Below, piece by piece: positions 1-11,119 of a stretch of 64,000 nt of DNA. The stretch's first letter is position 1; every line of letters starts with the position of its first letter. The DNA is taken from NCBI GenBank assembly GCA_029891345.1, contig CM056995.1, positions 217,624,547 through 217,688,546 on the forward strand. Direction: 5' to 3'. The stretch comes from Dryococelus australis. Its lineage: Eukaryota > Arthropoda > Insecta > Phasmatodea > Phasmatidae. Under the pieces are notes generated by a model, which worked only from the letters and a program-made list of their open reading frames with translations, had not been told where the DNA came from and made no database searches. A program made the position numbers and the translations under genes.

Positions 1-32
1 TAAATCAGAAGTTGATACTCTGAATCCAACCA

Positions 33-100
33 CCACAATGCAGTGCATTGCATGCTGGCTTATAGTACAATGTTTTCTGGGTTCAAGTCCCGAGCAAGGC
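33..100 (+). repeat. tRNA-derived SINE-like fragment
   Basis: The stretch contains a good RNA polymerase III B box (GGTTCAAGTCC at 80-90). It is preceded by sequence resembling the A-box half of a tRNA-type SINE head (GCAGTGCATTGCATGCTGG, about 41-59). It does not fold as a complete tRNA that I can see, so a SINE head is the better reading. No tail or target duplication was identified, partly because the window begins here. Confidence 0.4.
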
Positions 101-1175
101 ATGTGTGTATTTGTAATTTTCCTACTTAAAGTAATAAGAAAAATTTTGGTTTCATGTTATTGCTTTCAAAGAGAAGTCAAGTCCTTCCTACCATCTCAGC
201 TTTTAAGAAATTATTAAAAAATTAATTGCACCCATGTTGAGGTGACAGCAACATTGCAACCTTTGTATTTTATTGTTGTGGGCTAGCAAATGTGTTTGTA
301 ATTGATTTTCTTTGTGTAATTTTTTTATTTTTTAGAGATTTTTTCCCATTTTCAGAATTTTTGTACGTATTTGCAAAATCTGATTTTGAAAACCGGGGTT
401 CTACTGTAGCTAATCTGATATCAGAAAAAAACAATGATGTTTTAATATCAAGTATTTTCGGGGCTAGAAAAGAGTGCATAGTGTTTTGACCATACCTGAC
501 AATAACTTAATTGTAAAAAATGTAAGCAAAAAGAAATTGTGAAAGAAGCTGTAAGATGTGTGCTGCATTCTAACAGTGACTCTGACTTGTCGAATTTAAA
601 ACACTCAGGTGTTTCAAAAACTTGTAAGTTTTTGAGTTTGTGATAAGGAACTCGGGTTTAGTTGGCAGACATTTATTTCTGGTGCTTTGAATATTTTTGT
701 TCGGTAAAAGTGTGGCTTGGCATTATAAGTGACTTATAAATGAAATTCCTACTAGGATACTTTACATTCAACAGAATAAAAAGAGCTTTTATGGGAAAGG
801 GAAGAGATTTATCAAACTGCACGTTGGACATTTATTGAGATACTGAATTGGATGGTACTAAACCATTTCCACCTGTTAACAAGTTCATATTTAATTTTTT
901 AAAGTACCTCAGTGATGTGATTTTAGGTATTCTAACAAAAACAGTATTTACATTAATAAAATAAATATTACTTTTACAATTTAGAGGAGATGGAGGTGTG
1001 ATTTTGAGAGCTGATTGCTTGTGATGCATATGATTCTTTCCAAGGGAGCAAACAGGCAGAGTAATAAGCTGGCACCTCAGAGTGGACAGATTGTGTGTTC
1101 ATGTCATATGAAATCCTTTCTTGTATACTTGAAAACTTGAATTAACTTATATGTAAGTGTGACATTGCTTAACAG
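101..1175. other. Probable TATDN1 intron sequence, no exon recognised
   Basis: AT-rich sequence before the first recognisable TATDN1 exon. The short open frames here, for example around 292-489, show no protein family signature and contain long hydrophobic runs made by T-rich DNA. It is presumably intronic, because the preceding coding part of TATDN1 must lie upstream of this window. Confidence 0.5.
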
Positions 1176-1564
1176 CTCTTTGAGGACAGCTGAGAATCTG
1201 GAAGTGGCAGCAAGCATACCAAGTGATCGCCTGATGCTGGAAACAGATTGTCCTTGGTGTGAGATCCGACCAACACATGCAAGTTTCCAGTTTGTCAAGA
1301 CGACATTCCCTGCAGTCAAAAAGGAGAAGTGGGAGGATGGCAGCATGGTGAAAGGTCGAAATGAACCTTGCCAAATTGTGTAAATACTGGATTAACTATT
1401 GTGTGTTACTAACGTTTTTTGCAGCAGAAAATATGGAAGTTATTTGATTGGTATTTCTTTGCAGGCAAGTGTTGGAAGCTCTGGCCAGTGCAAGAAATGA
1501 AGATGCTGATGCTTTGTGTGAAACAATATATACCAATACAATGCACTGTTTTTTTAATGTGTAG
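1176..1564 (+). CDS. TATDN1: TATDN1, TatD-family metal-dependent deoxyribonuclease (last two exons)
   Basis: TATDN1 is a metal-dependent DNase of the TatD family (TIM-barrel fold). Two exons are visible. Exon A, 1176-1379, follows an AG acceptor at 1174-1175 and encodes SLRTAENLEV, then LMLETDCPWCEIRPTHA, the family signature around the C-terminal metal-binding aspartate, and ends with RNEPCQI. The donor GT is at 1380-1381. Exon B, 1465-1564, follows a tttgcag acceptor and continues in frame as QVLEALASARNEDADALCETIY, then NTMHCFFNV and TAG at 1562-1564. The split codon across the 85-bp intron reads valine. The ending matches the usual C-terminal helix and short FF tail of animal TATDN1. Earlier exons with the N-terminal metal ligands are outside the window, so only about the last 100 residues are seen. 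No frame break is visible. Confidence 0.88.
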
Positions 1565-1565
1565 T

Positions 1566-1571
1566 AATAAA
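1566..1571 (+). terminator. TATDN1 poly(A) signal
   Basis: AATAAA begins two bases after the TAG stop at 1562-1564. A T-run at about 1612-1625 provides a plausible downstream element, which would place cleavage near 1585-1605. The 3' UTR would then be only about 20-40 bases long. Confidence 0.6.
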
Positions 1572-2212
1572 CACTATACTGCAAAGTAATTATTCTCTGA
1601 CAAGTATTGAGGTTTTTTTTTTTTTGGATAGTGTGCTTTCTACATGTAATTTTTGTAAATTTAAAGTTAGTGGTGTAATGATTTCACATTTTTACTGATA
1701 CATTTCCCCAATTTAATTACAATATTCTTGTTTCTGCACTCAATTCGATTCTCACTATTTAATAACAAAAGGTACAAGTATACTAAAAAAAAACATTCAA
1801 AATTACCTCATAAAGTCTGGTTATAAATACACACACCTGTTTTTCATGAGGTGCAAAATCACACAGTAAACAATTTTCAACTTCTGCAAAAGAAAAAAGT
1901 AATATATGTGTAAGATTAACATATTAAGCAGTAAAAAATAATATAGTTTGTTTGAGCAATTGAATGCAAAAGTTTTTGCTGAACCAATTTTTAGAATGTT
2001 TGATTACTCTTCAGAATGGCATTCAGTAGTACAGAATGGGACGTTACAACTTAATTGGTGTTTTTTTTCTAGGTTATTAGGAAACGTGTTGATTTAATCA
2101 AGACGTTAAAGTTTTAGATACAACAGTATAAGTTATAAACAAAGAATTTTACATTGTTCATAACATTCACATTGCAGTGAGCAAGCAAACCTGCTGCAAT
2201 ATGAAGAGGATA

Positions 2213-2280
2213 CTGTATTTTGGCATGTATAGGCCGTACCATAAGTTTTTGATGAAAAATTTGGGATAATTAATATATCA
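2213..2280 (+). repeat. Dispersed repeat fragment with TACTGTATTT-type terminus
   Basis: The segment begins TACTGTATTTTGGCATGTAT and contains AGTTTTTGATGAAAAATT. The reverse complement of the latter occurs at about 21297-21320 with the neighbouring gggata kept. It resembles the end of a small palindromic MITE family seen also at 40627-41193 and 45703-45785. The rest of the copy is unclear. Confidence 0.35.
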
Positions 2281-3530
2281 AGTATAGCCTGCACTGAATT
2301 TTTGTATTCCTGTAAATATTGTTAAGTCATACTATGACTTAATTTCTCCCTTACAAAACATTAGTATTAAGTTGCAATGTTTAGAAATATACATTGCGCA
2401 ATTACTATTCCACAGATGGTAATGTGACTTGAGAAAGCAAAACCACTGCAATATGTTACATAAAATGTGTCTTACCAATGTGTACTTGTAGCGTGGCAAC
2501 GGGTATGCGAACTACGTAAAATATCTTTCTCTTGTACAGCAGAGAAATTATTTTCTCGTGTATGGCATCTATGGCCAAGCTCCAACATGTTTACATCTTG
2601 CACGTTCAAGATGAAGGTTAATTTGATGCGAGTGAACAAATATTCGCAAGCGTGGATGGAAATTTTTTTTCTCCTCACCTCCTTCATCTTCCTTTTCTTC
2701 CTTTAAGTTATAACATTAAAATGTACTGTATGCTGACCAATTTCTAAATATTTTTTTGGGGGGAAAAAAATGTTTAATTTCAATATCTCGTATATAAACT
2801 GCACTCCATTTTTTTTTTTTTTTTTTTTTTTTTTGGCAGAACTAAACTTTTTTCTAATCTTAATAGCATCAGCGGAGAAAACTGAAATCCAACAGAATGA
2901 ATAAGTTATTTCAATAAAACTGGCTTTGATGGGGGAAATGTGAATAAATGTAATCAAATTATTTTGTAGAATTCTTCATCTGTATGTTTTTATAACCTGC
3001 AAACAACCTAAACAAAGCAACATAAATATATTTAACAATTTTTCATACATTGCAGGGTTTTTTAAGTTTCTGCAGTTAAATTGTTGGGGGAATGTTGTAT
3101 TTTGCCAAAAAATTTTGGCATCTATCCTTTTGCAGGATAGTTGTTTTTATATTTGCGTGTTTTTCAGCAGTTTTCTGTTCTGTGTGGGAAACATGCTGGT
3201 AATACGTTCCATTGATTACATTTAATACATTCATATAAACTGTCCCTCATATACACACATATGTACTGTATTTTTTTTATTGCAATTGGCAAAATTCAGG
3301 CATCAAAATAACATATTTACTATAAACTCAAGCGTTTAACTTTAATGTTTTTCCAAAGGAAAATTAATTGTAAATGTATTTTATAGTAGCAAAAAATAAA
3401 ACCAAAATTATTTAATCAAAACTGTTAAAATCATTGAAATATTTTCACTGAAAACAGGTGTCGTATACGTAATGAACTAGAATACATTATACACATTTCC
3501 CAGATTTTGTACAACTCAGTATGTATGTAT

Positions 3531-3559
3531 GCATATATATATATATATTATTATATATA

Positions 3560-3597
<38 letters not shown>
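3531..3597. repeat. (TA)n microsatellite
   Basis: A nearly pure TA dinucleotide tract with two short TTA interruptions, about 65 bases long. Confidence 0.9.
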
Positions 3598-3598
<1 letters not shown>

Positions 3599-3936
3599 CA
3601 AAAACCTTTCTTTTGTGCTTCTGAACACTTGTAGCTCAATGCAAATGTGTATGGTGCTGTTTGGTGTATGTAATAATCTGGGAGTTCTCCCATCTCTTCA
3701 AATTTTTGTACTGCAAAAGTGACACACTGGATAATGGTGAAATGGTCTCCCACACTGCTGCATTTTAACTCTTTAGGCATTTAATTAGTTTAGGTAGATG
3801 TAATTAAACTCAGAAACAAAGTGGGTTACTTTTAGGGCTGTGCCAATTCTCAAATTTTGCCAATATGTTGATCCACCAATATTACTTTTTCACATCAGAT
3901 GATCCTGTACCGATACACAAATAATAAATTGAACTG

Positions 3937-5381
3937 TGATGCGTCGGGAGATGTATGTAAAAATTCTTGAAAGTAAAAAAAATAAAATAAATTGTATATC
4001 TGTGAACGGTACTTGTGATCAGAGTGATGAGTATTTGCAAACATAGGAGATTAATCACATGACACCTTACTCACCAACTTACAGCCTTAAGATTCTCTGC
4101 ATTTGTACAACACACTTACTATTTGCCTAGACTGTAGGCGACAGGAACACAGCTAGTTGACAGATAGTTCAACAAACCACACATATGTCACTTCAACACT
4201 ACTTTTGCTAAAGTTCTACTGAAAAGATACTTGAATTTGGTAAAATTCAAATAAGTGTGTTTATTTCAAATAATCAAACAAAATAGCAGAAGAATGATTT
4301 CAAATATTAATTAATCAATATGGGATTATTTGCAATCATCAAAATCAGTATTCATAGCTGTAATCTAAGCAAGTATCACCTTTGTGAAATGGTAGTTCTA
4401 GTATTCTTGTTAAATCAGGTATTTCAAGACTTTAAATTATATTCAAAATGTTTCTTCTTTCCAAAATTCACTCAAATAAATGCTCACACCTTGCGGGAGC
4501 GTAAATCTTTATCAATTGGGAATTGTAGGTGTCAGTAAAATAATCAAGTATTTGGCGTCAAACAAACAAGATGATGTGGGCATATGGACGTAGCAAAAAT
4601 TTATCGTCTGCCATCATTACACAAAGTTCATGCTCAAAGTATTTCTCAATAAAAATCCTTAACTCACAAATTATGTTGCAGGTCCCTGTTGAGAATAGTA
4701 GTAGAAAATTCTGGAGCTCTTCTAGGCAGCTTACTGTAATTCTTCCCTAGTTTAGGCTCCCGTGCCTTGGTACGATATGTCAAAGTGTTTAGTACCAAAC
4801 GCGGGTTACACAGAAGACTGACTTGAATTTACAATTAACGGGATAAGTATCTTATGCAGACTCACTTCTGTTCTTGATGCGACAGTCCCGAATGTTCTTC
4901 TACATGGTCTGACAATAATAACCGCAACACTCACGTACTTTCCCTAGAAATATTAAAATAAAGCCCTATGAGGACATAACACAAGTTATGCCTCGCCTAG
5001 CACCACACGACACCCACTTAGTTGTAATATAAGAAACAGAATTTGAAAGTGATGCCAAAAACTGACCAATCACAAGGCGGCTACTTGGTCTCAAATCAAC
5101 AAACTTATGCTGCCCCTGGCAACGGCTCACGGACATCCAGATACTTGACTACATAAAAATTAATAAATACAATTGAAATAAGAAACAGTTAGAATAAGTC
5201 CGCACACTTATTAAATTTGATAATAAAGAAAAATAATGGCCATAAAAAAATATGCAAACACATCATACAACTATACAACATAATAAATTAAATTTCCATA
5301 TATCCAACAAAATGACATTAGTTTTTCAATTAGCCAGTCTGTAAAATGCATTATTAGTAAGGTATTTTACTAGACATTACA
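3937..5381 (-). repeat. Long terminal repeat, copy A (3' LTR of the minus-strand element)
   Basis: Aligns along its whole length with 13428-14907. Shared segments include GATCAGAGTGATGAGTATTT, ATTTGCCTAGACTGTAG, AATAAGTGTGTTTATT and ATAAAGCCCTA. Differences are substitutions plus small indels. Copy B has about 35 extra bases, including a piece near 13840-13890 that is missing here at about 4357. No open frame is conserved between the copies. Confidence 0.72.
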
Positions 5382-8201
5382 GTGCGCCATCACATTTGCA
5401 CAAAAATATCAATATTTGTTAAAAAGTTTATATCAGTGACCGCTGTAAAATACAAGTAGCTCAACAATGGCTCAGTCATTTGTTATTCTCTTGTATTTTT
5501 TAAAAATATCTTAAATATCTTTACAACTATTCATAAAAAAACATAATGGAACTCAGCTTCCATAAATAATTACATGTGTACCCAACAATACAAAAATAAA
5601 AACCATACATATAAATACGTAATACTATAATCTCCGACTTAATCTTAGTATAAAACTTATTTTAAAATGTTTATTTCTTTCAACAAATAGTATAATTTCA
5701 TTAATAACATTAAAAATCAGCATTTTACTCCCTTTCGTTTAGTTGTAGTCAGGTCATGTTCAGTGAACTATCCTTGCATTTGATCTTCGGCTGTCGTCTT
5801 CAGCTCTTCGCGGGTCTGACGAAGTTTGAAGCGAAGTCAGTGGCCGGAGTCATTACCTCATCCTTGAAAAAATTGTAATATACGATTGTCCTACTCGCGC
5901 AGGGCATAGATAATTATGGCATTTTGCAAGTGATGACTAACCTTGGATTATTGTCAGAATCAGCAGATAACATGCTGTTCAAGAATAGCGTGTAAATCTA
6001 GTATCGCCTGTAATGTGTTTCTTTAGTCGAAACTATGGTGTCCGTATGTTGAAGCTCCGTGATTACGTAACCGCCATCTTGCGTGTGCACTACTGTTCAG
6101 TGTTTACAAGTGAAGTGAAAATGTTTGTGATGATTCTTATTTCTGTATGTTTTAACAGTGTTTTCATTACATGTGCGTGTAAATGTGCACTAATCTTGAA
6201 GTTTCCCATTTTTAGTTTTAGTCTGTACGGGTGTCGCACCAATAACTTACGGTGATGTCCATATAAACATACGCACATTTAAAACCCACACGAGCATTCA
6301 AAAATTAAAAAAAATGTTCTTTCACTGCAGGTACATTTTATACTAGCGTAGTAAAATTACTTAGTTATGGCTCACTTTATATGTGACGGTACTATAACCT
6401 GAGTACATAATGTCAACAATAGCGATTACAGAAAACCATCTCCCCTTCGCCTGTGTGTAACCAAACACCGAACTTTTCCACCTGTCTCAGGTGGACACAA
6501 GATACTGCAAGAGGAATTAAATTTCAGCTCGACGACGTAGCAACGTAGTAAAATCATGAAGATTGTATCAAATCCATACATAAACAACAAACTAACGATA
6601 TACAACATGTAGCTTTCAACTCAACATAAACATAGCAGAAAATATTTATAAATATTTACAACAATTGACCAACCAAGTGACATGGAGGAAAAATTTATAC
6701 GTCTTGTCATAAGTAATGTTAAAAAAAAAAATTGCATCTGAATAGCGCCACCAAAACATGGCTTAAATGAGAAGATCAACCAACCATTTCTATGAAAAAT
6801 TATTCCATCAAATGAAAAATACAAACAGCCAAGAACATCTCTTATTATTTAAAGGGTTAATTTCTCTCCATCTTTAGTACAATGGGAGCAGGATTACTGC
6901 AAGTACTCGATAGAACTGTAAGCTTCCCGTGTGTGTGTAATGTGAACAACGTATATACTGACATGTGCATCACTTATAATGTTTGGTTGCAGTCATTAAT
7001 TTGCAAAATTGTGTGCACGTACAAAAAAACCTCATTATTAGGAATCCCATAAAATGGTGACCCGCGAAATACACAAAATATCGCAAAATTGGACGTTATT
7101 TCACAGTTTTCGCTAAATATATCTTTGTTTTTTTACAAAACGCGAAATTTTGTACGAAAAAGATGTTAACACAAATATTTACATTCTTCAGAAATAGTAA
7201 ATAATCGTTTACAATTGATTGTGTCGGCAATCAATTGAGTCAACAGTTGATTGCATGTCGACAATCAATTGTAGTACAAGCATATCGATTTGCCGCTCTT
7301 CGCAGTATTTTGTAGTGATTATTTTTGTGCTGAGATGGTGAAAATAGCTATTATTTTGTATCGTGAACGCCTAATGAAGTATGTTTCTACAGTTTTGACA
7401 TCAAGAATAAAATAATGATGTCCAAGTTCTGTAACGTACGAGCTGACTGAGTTGTGAAAAAGTACTTGGTGGTTCTAGTTTTTGTGGTTAGGTGGAGACA
7501 AAGACGTGAAATGTAATGTTACACGAACTAAATTTTCGTATTGAATGTAAGTTTGTTGGTTTCAGGAAACATACACAGTGTTGATTTTTATTGAATGCTT
7601 CTGCAAATAAATTATTTAATGCTAGTGACGAACAAACATGATTTTAGTGACATAAACTTGCAATGATTACAATAAAAAAATGCATGTTCAAGAGGTGCAC
7701 ATTTTACAAACAACAAGTTTGCATGTTTTGTAAATAATGTACTTGTAAACATTTACTATAATTATTGAAATGTATGTGGCCTGAAAAAGCCGCATTTTCA
7801 ACACTTAAGTAGTGTGTGAATAATATTTGTTTATTTGTCAATATAGTAAATTTGAGTGTAAGGTTAAATTCAGCCAAACTGTGTGTGTTGCTGCATCTGT
7901 ACGAATACAAACAGTGATGCATATATAGCGTTTTGTTTTTTCATTCGAGTTAAAATTTTCGAAGTTACAATCATTAAATGATATTTCCGTACGAGTAATA
8001 TTTTCCACTGTTCCATCAAAATAATATGCAACTCAAAAAGGCAATACACCCGCAAGAACCTCAAAACAGTGCAGTCTTACGAAAGACGAACTAAAGGCCC
8101 CCTTCCCCTTCACTGTTTCCTTCGTTTCTTCAAAATAAAATGAACAGAACCTCAACAAATTACAAAAATTAACCAAGTTGGAATACCAACCTAGCTATAA
8201 T
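5382..8201. other. Gene-free stretch between LTR copy A and the nested hAT element
   Basis: No recognisable gene. Short open frames on both strands show no family motif. A complex palindrome lies at 7211-7272. No env-like frame was recognised on the minus strand, where one would be expected if this were retroelement interior. It may be unrelated DNA inserted or captured between pol and the lower LTR. Confidence 0.4.
7211..7272. repeat. Nested palindrome built from CAATTGATTG motifs
   Basis: ACAATTGATTGT at 7211-7222 is mirrored by ACAATCAATTGT at 7261-7272. Between them GCAATCAATTGA (7227-7238) is mirrored by CAGTTGATTGC (7244-7254). The DNA can form either one long stem or a cruciform with two small arms. 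It could be the core of a small foldback element. Confidence 0.6.
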
Positions 8202-8514
8202 TAGGGACAGGAGTTTTCTGCACACCAAATACCAAAATTCTGCAAAAGGGAATAACAAATTCTGGGTTAGAAAACACAAAATTCTGTGATAGGAAATGTA
8301 GAATTCTGCAATTTATTAAGCAAAAGTTCTATAGCAATAAAAATATATGTACAAAGAAAAAAAATGCTTTAGTCTCATAATAAAATGCAATTATTTAATG
8401 CTCTACATAGGGAATTCTTACCTAATAAAAACTCACTATAACAAATGTTGAAATGCAATACACATAACTTTTAAAAACTTTCTCATGTTCTACAAACATC
8501 AGAATATTTACAAA

Positions 8515-8874
8515 CTATTCTTGATAAAGACTGGTATTGTAATGCAGCAGGGTGAGGACCTTAATATTTTCTGGCAAAAGCCTATACCTGTTGTCTGAAA
8601 GAATGTCTTTATAGGATGAAAAACTTTGTTCACAGTCAACACTATTAGTAGGCATGTATAAATAAGCAATAGTTATACATGCCAGGACTGGACAGCTGCC
8701 CTTTATGCTGTCCCAAAACTTTAATGGGTCTACATCTAAACAATAGAAGTCTTTTAAGATGCCAATATATGTAGCAAACTGTACTTCACAAGACTCCAGA
8801 AGTGACAAGACACTGATAAAATAACTAAAATTACGTGACAATAAAAGATCTTTCTTAGGAGAAAACATTCTCAC
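8515..8874 (-). pseudogene. hAT transposase, C-terminal dimerisation domain fragment
   Basis: The 119-residue frame ends with the hAT C-terminal dimerisation signature: PVLACITIAYLYMPTNSVDC, then EQSFSSYKDILSDNRYRLLP and ENIKVLTLLHYN. In the family this reads as a run of small hydrophobic residues, an S-x-x-x-E-x-x-F/S block, an R-x-x-L-x-x-E-N block and a final helix. The catalytic RNase H-like core and the BED finger are absent, and the upstream part (residues 1-60) gives only a weak match. It is a remnant of the enclosing hAT element. Confidence 0.7.
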
Positions 8875-9035
8875 ACATTAAAAAAATTTCCAGCCTGGCT
8901 GGCCCTGTGCTGACTGATATTTAGCCAGTTTTTCCAAAGAGCTAATGAAAACAATTCTGAAAAGGTGTTTCACAGAACATCAACCTGCAGCAGGAACTTC
9001 ATCCAAGTAATGGAATACTTGTATACTATCCTAAA

Positions 9036-9290
9036 CCCTCACCCTACCATCGGCACAAATACAAAAAAAAATACCAGAATCGAAATGCTCCCACTACTAA
9101 CTTATAAAATATTTAACGTCAAATTTAACACGGGAATACTAGTTCCGCGGCAATGCGCCATAACATTAAGCGTTGCCCCAGAACCGGTATTACCATGTTA
9201 AAATTTACGCAAATATTTTATAAGTTAGTAGTGGGAGCATTTCAATTCTGGTAATCTTTTTTTTTATTTGTGCCGATGTTAGGGTGAAGA
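9036..9290. repeat. Foldback (inverted-repeat) MITE-like element
   Basis: The arm at about 9036-9150 reappears as reverse complement at about 9180-9290. Shared blocks are TCGGCACAAATA, TACCAGAAT and the 20-mer CCCACTACTAACTTATAAAA. The loop contains CGCGGCAATGCGCC. Arms agree at roughly nine of ten positions over about 80 bases. No clear target duplication was found. The element lies near the right end of the hAT remnant and may be a later insertion or part of its subterminal structure. Confidence 0.65.
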
Positions 9291-9378
9291 TTTCGGTAAA
9301 GTAAAATGTATGATTCTGCGATTATGCGGAACTCTTGTAATTCAGTGATCACAGAATCGCAGAATAATTACATCCCTA

Positions 9379-10337
9379 GTTATAACATCCTACATTAATT
9401 ACCAGATGGAAGTTAGTTAACATCAGACTTTCAGTGCCTGTCATGACAGGGAACACGAGGAAAGAGGAAAATGCAAGTGTACAGTGGACTCCTATTTGTT
9501 GACAAACATATTTTTTTCTCCAGTGAAAAACAGCTGTGGTGGAAGGATAAATTGTGGCCGTGCTGCTTTTCTAGAACTGTCAAAATTTTCCTCACATTTC
9601 TTTAATTAATGTTTTATTCTTTAATTAATTAATTGTACTACTGCTGTTTCTTGTATTTAATAATTACTTTTCTATTTCTTATTCAGACGCTCAACATGCA
9701 CATTAATTTTGTTTCAAAACATTCTAATTTACCTAATTTTTCTAATTTTCAGATGCAGAAATTTGGTTAATTTTTTAATATGAATACAAAGAAATTCGTC
9801 ATCGGTTTTATTTTTAAAATAGGTTTTCAGAAATTTAGCATCACTTCATTCTAAACACCAAAGTGACACTGCTTTCATTTTTGAATATTGAAATTTAACA
9901 GCGTTTTAATACCAAAATTTAACACTGCTTTCATGTTTAAGCACCAAAACTTAACACAGATTTTCAATATTTTTTGCACAGAAATCAGGCATTCTATTGT
10001 ACCATTTTCTGGGGTGCGTACTCCTTATTCGTGCGTAGTTTACTTCCTGCAAGATTATCTTCTTTCGGCATAGCTGACAGCAAAATTATTCAACGTTAAT
10101 ATGGCGCGTATCTTTGTCAAATGGGGCTTTAAATATTTATAACTATACTTCTTGCATCACGTCACTGGGTTGCGGCATTCCCTTTGCATGTACCACAGTG
10201 CGTACGTCTACTCAAATACATCACATCTTAATAAATCGTAGCTCCCATATAAACTTATACACAGTGATCTCAGCACATTTGAAGCTTCTTGCTATTACAA
10301 CACGTCGTCAGGCCATTGGCTCGTATTACATATTGCC
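9379..10337. other. Gene-free stretch with a weak tandem repeat
   Basis: At about 9850-9970, units of roughly 32 bases containing CACCAAAA..TTAACAC and GCTTTCAT repeat three to four times imperfectly. The remainder has no gene or element that I recognise. It lies directly past the stop codon of the minus-strand integrase tail and could include retroelement 3' untranslated sequence. Confidence 0.4.
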
Positions 10338-10800
10338 TTACACAGAGAATAGCAGTGTATCATAAGCTCTCAAAGCTGAAAAATTAAATATTCTTACAAT
10401 CTCTCCGGAAAGTGGATCCGTCAGTTTATAACAATTTTTATTCATGACATTCGACACAACGTAGGGTCCTTCAAACAGTGGAAGCAGTTTCTTGTTTATA
10501 TGTTCCTATTGTTTGCTTACATTCAGCGCTCTGGTCAATACCAGCTGTCCTGGAGTAAAACTTCTTACTTTTGACAATTTTCTATTCCAGCTTCTTTCTG
10601 CGGATAAAATCAAACGTCTTTTTACAAAATTAAGTAGTTCTCTCCTTTCTTCAGCTGACGTATCTTGCTCGGCATTCCTCGGCGGTAAGGGCAGCTTCTT
10701 CAGGTCGAACACTTCCGATCGCGTACTTGTTAAGACCTCCTACTGGGTCAGTGAGGTCGATTCGTGCACCGTATTCTTCCTTAGGTTTACCTAGGCCTTT
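10338..10800 (-). pseudogene. Integrase C-terminal tail of the minus-strand LTR retrotransposon
   Basis: Reading leftwards, the frame has the positively charged block RRELLNFVKRRLILSAE, then W-NRKLSKVRSFTPGQLVLT, a TAG nonsense codon at 10506-10508, then KKLLPLFEGPYVV and KLTDPLSGEI, and ends at TAA 10338-10340. FEGPYVV is the typical G-P-Y motif of Ty3/gypsy and retroviral integrase tails, which help bind DNA and chromatin. The integrase catalytic core and zinc-binding region are missing: retropepsin sequence lies only about 100 bases upstream on the minus strand. The fragment is non-functional. Confidence 0.72.
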
Positions 10801-10849
10801 TACGTCATAAATACTTGTTGACTTACAACTGGGCTGGCCTTGGATGTCA

Positions 10850-11100
10850 AACCTATTATTTTTACCCTGGGTACTGGCATAGTTGAAAGTTAGTACCCCG
10901 TGGCCAAAATATGACTTACCATCTTTTCTGACACACAGCTGATTTCAGCTCCGCTATCCAGGAGACAAGACACTTGCACGCCACATATATTTAACAATAA
11001 TTCTGGACACAATATTTCTTGAATATTAAGTATTCCATCTGCAGGTTCATTTAACAAAAACTCTCCATCAGTGTCCCCAATAACAACATATTAATTACTA
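10850..11100 (-). pseudogene. Retropepsin-like aspartic protease fragment
   Basis: The minus strand around 10925-10985 reads PELLLNICGVQVSCLLDSGA followed by EISCVSE. DSGA is the retropepsin active-site motif (D-S/T-G), preceded by the usual hydrophobic strand. Continuing left the frame reads LSTMPVPRVKIIGLTSKASP and then meets a stop near the deletion junction. In an intact element the protease releases gag and pol products. The second half (flap and Ile-Gly-Arg-like motif) is not clearly present. Confidence 0.65.
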
Positions 11101-11119
11101 CTTCGTCCAAGTTGTTAAG

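Larger units (their letters stand above)
1572..3936. other. Gene-free AT-rich interval
   Basis: No coding exon could be supported. The interval holds a poly(T) run at about 2811-2834, an AT microsatellite at about 3531-3597, and at 2213-2280 a fragment of a dispersed repeat whose core also occurs inverted at about 21292-21330. Small open frames here are derived from simple sequence, for example one made of Tyr/Ile repeats over the AT microsatellite. Confidence 0.55.
8202..9378 (-). mobile_element. hAT-superfamily DNA transposon remnant with 8-bp target duplication
   Basis: The left end TAGGGACAGGAGTTTTCTGC (8202-8221) and the reverse complement of the right end, TAGGGATGTAATTATTCTGC (9359-9378), form imperfect terminal inverted repeats. 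The flanking octamers GCTATAAT (8194-8201) and GTTATAAC (9379-9386) agree at six of eight positions and fit the hAT preference for 8-bp duplications with T at position 2 and A at position 7. Subterminal TTCTGC/TTCTG motifs repeat at both ends. A hAT transposase C-terminal fragment (8515-8874, minus) lies inside, as does a foldback repeat (9036-9290). At 1177 bp it is far below the size of an autonomous copy. Confidence 0.68.

Noticed and set aside
33..100. Functional tRNA gene
   Set aside because: Only the B box is good; acceptor and anticodon stems do not pair as a cloverleaf.
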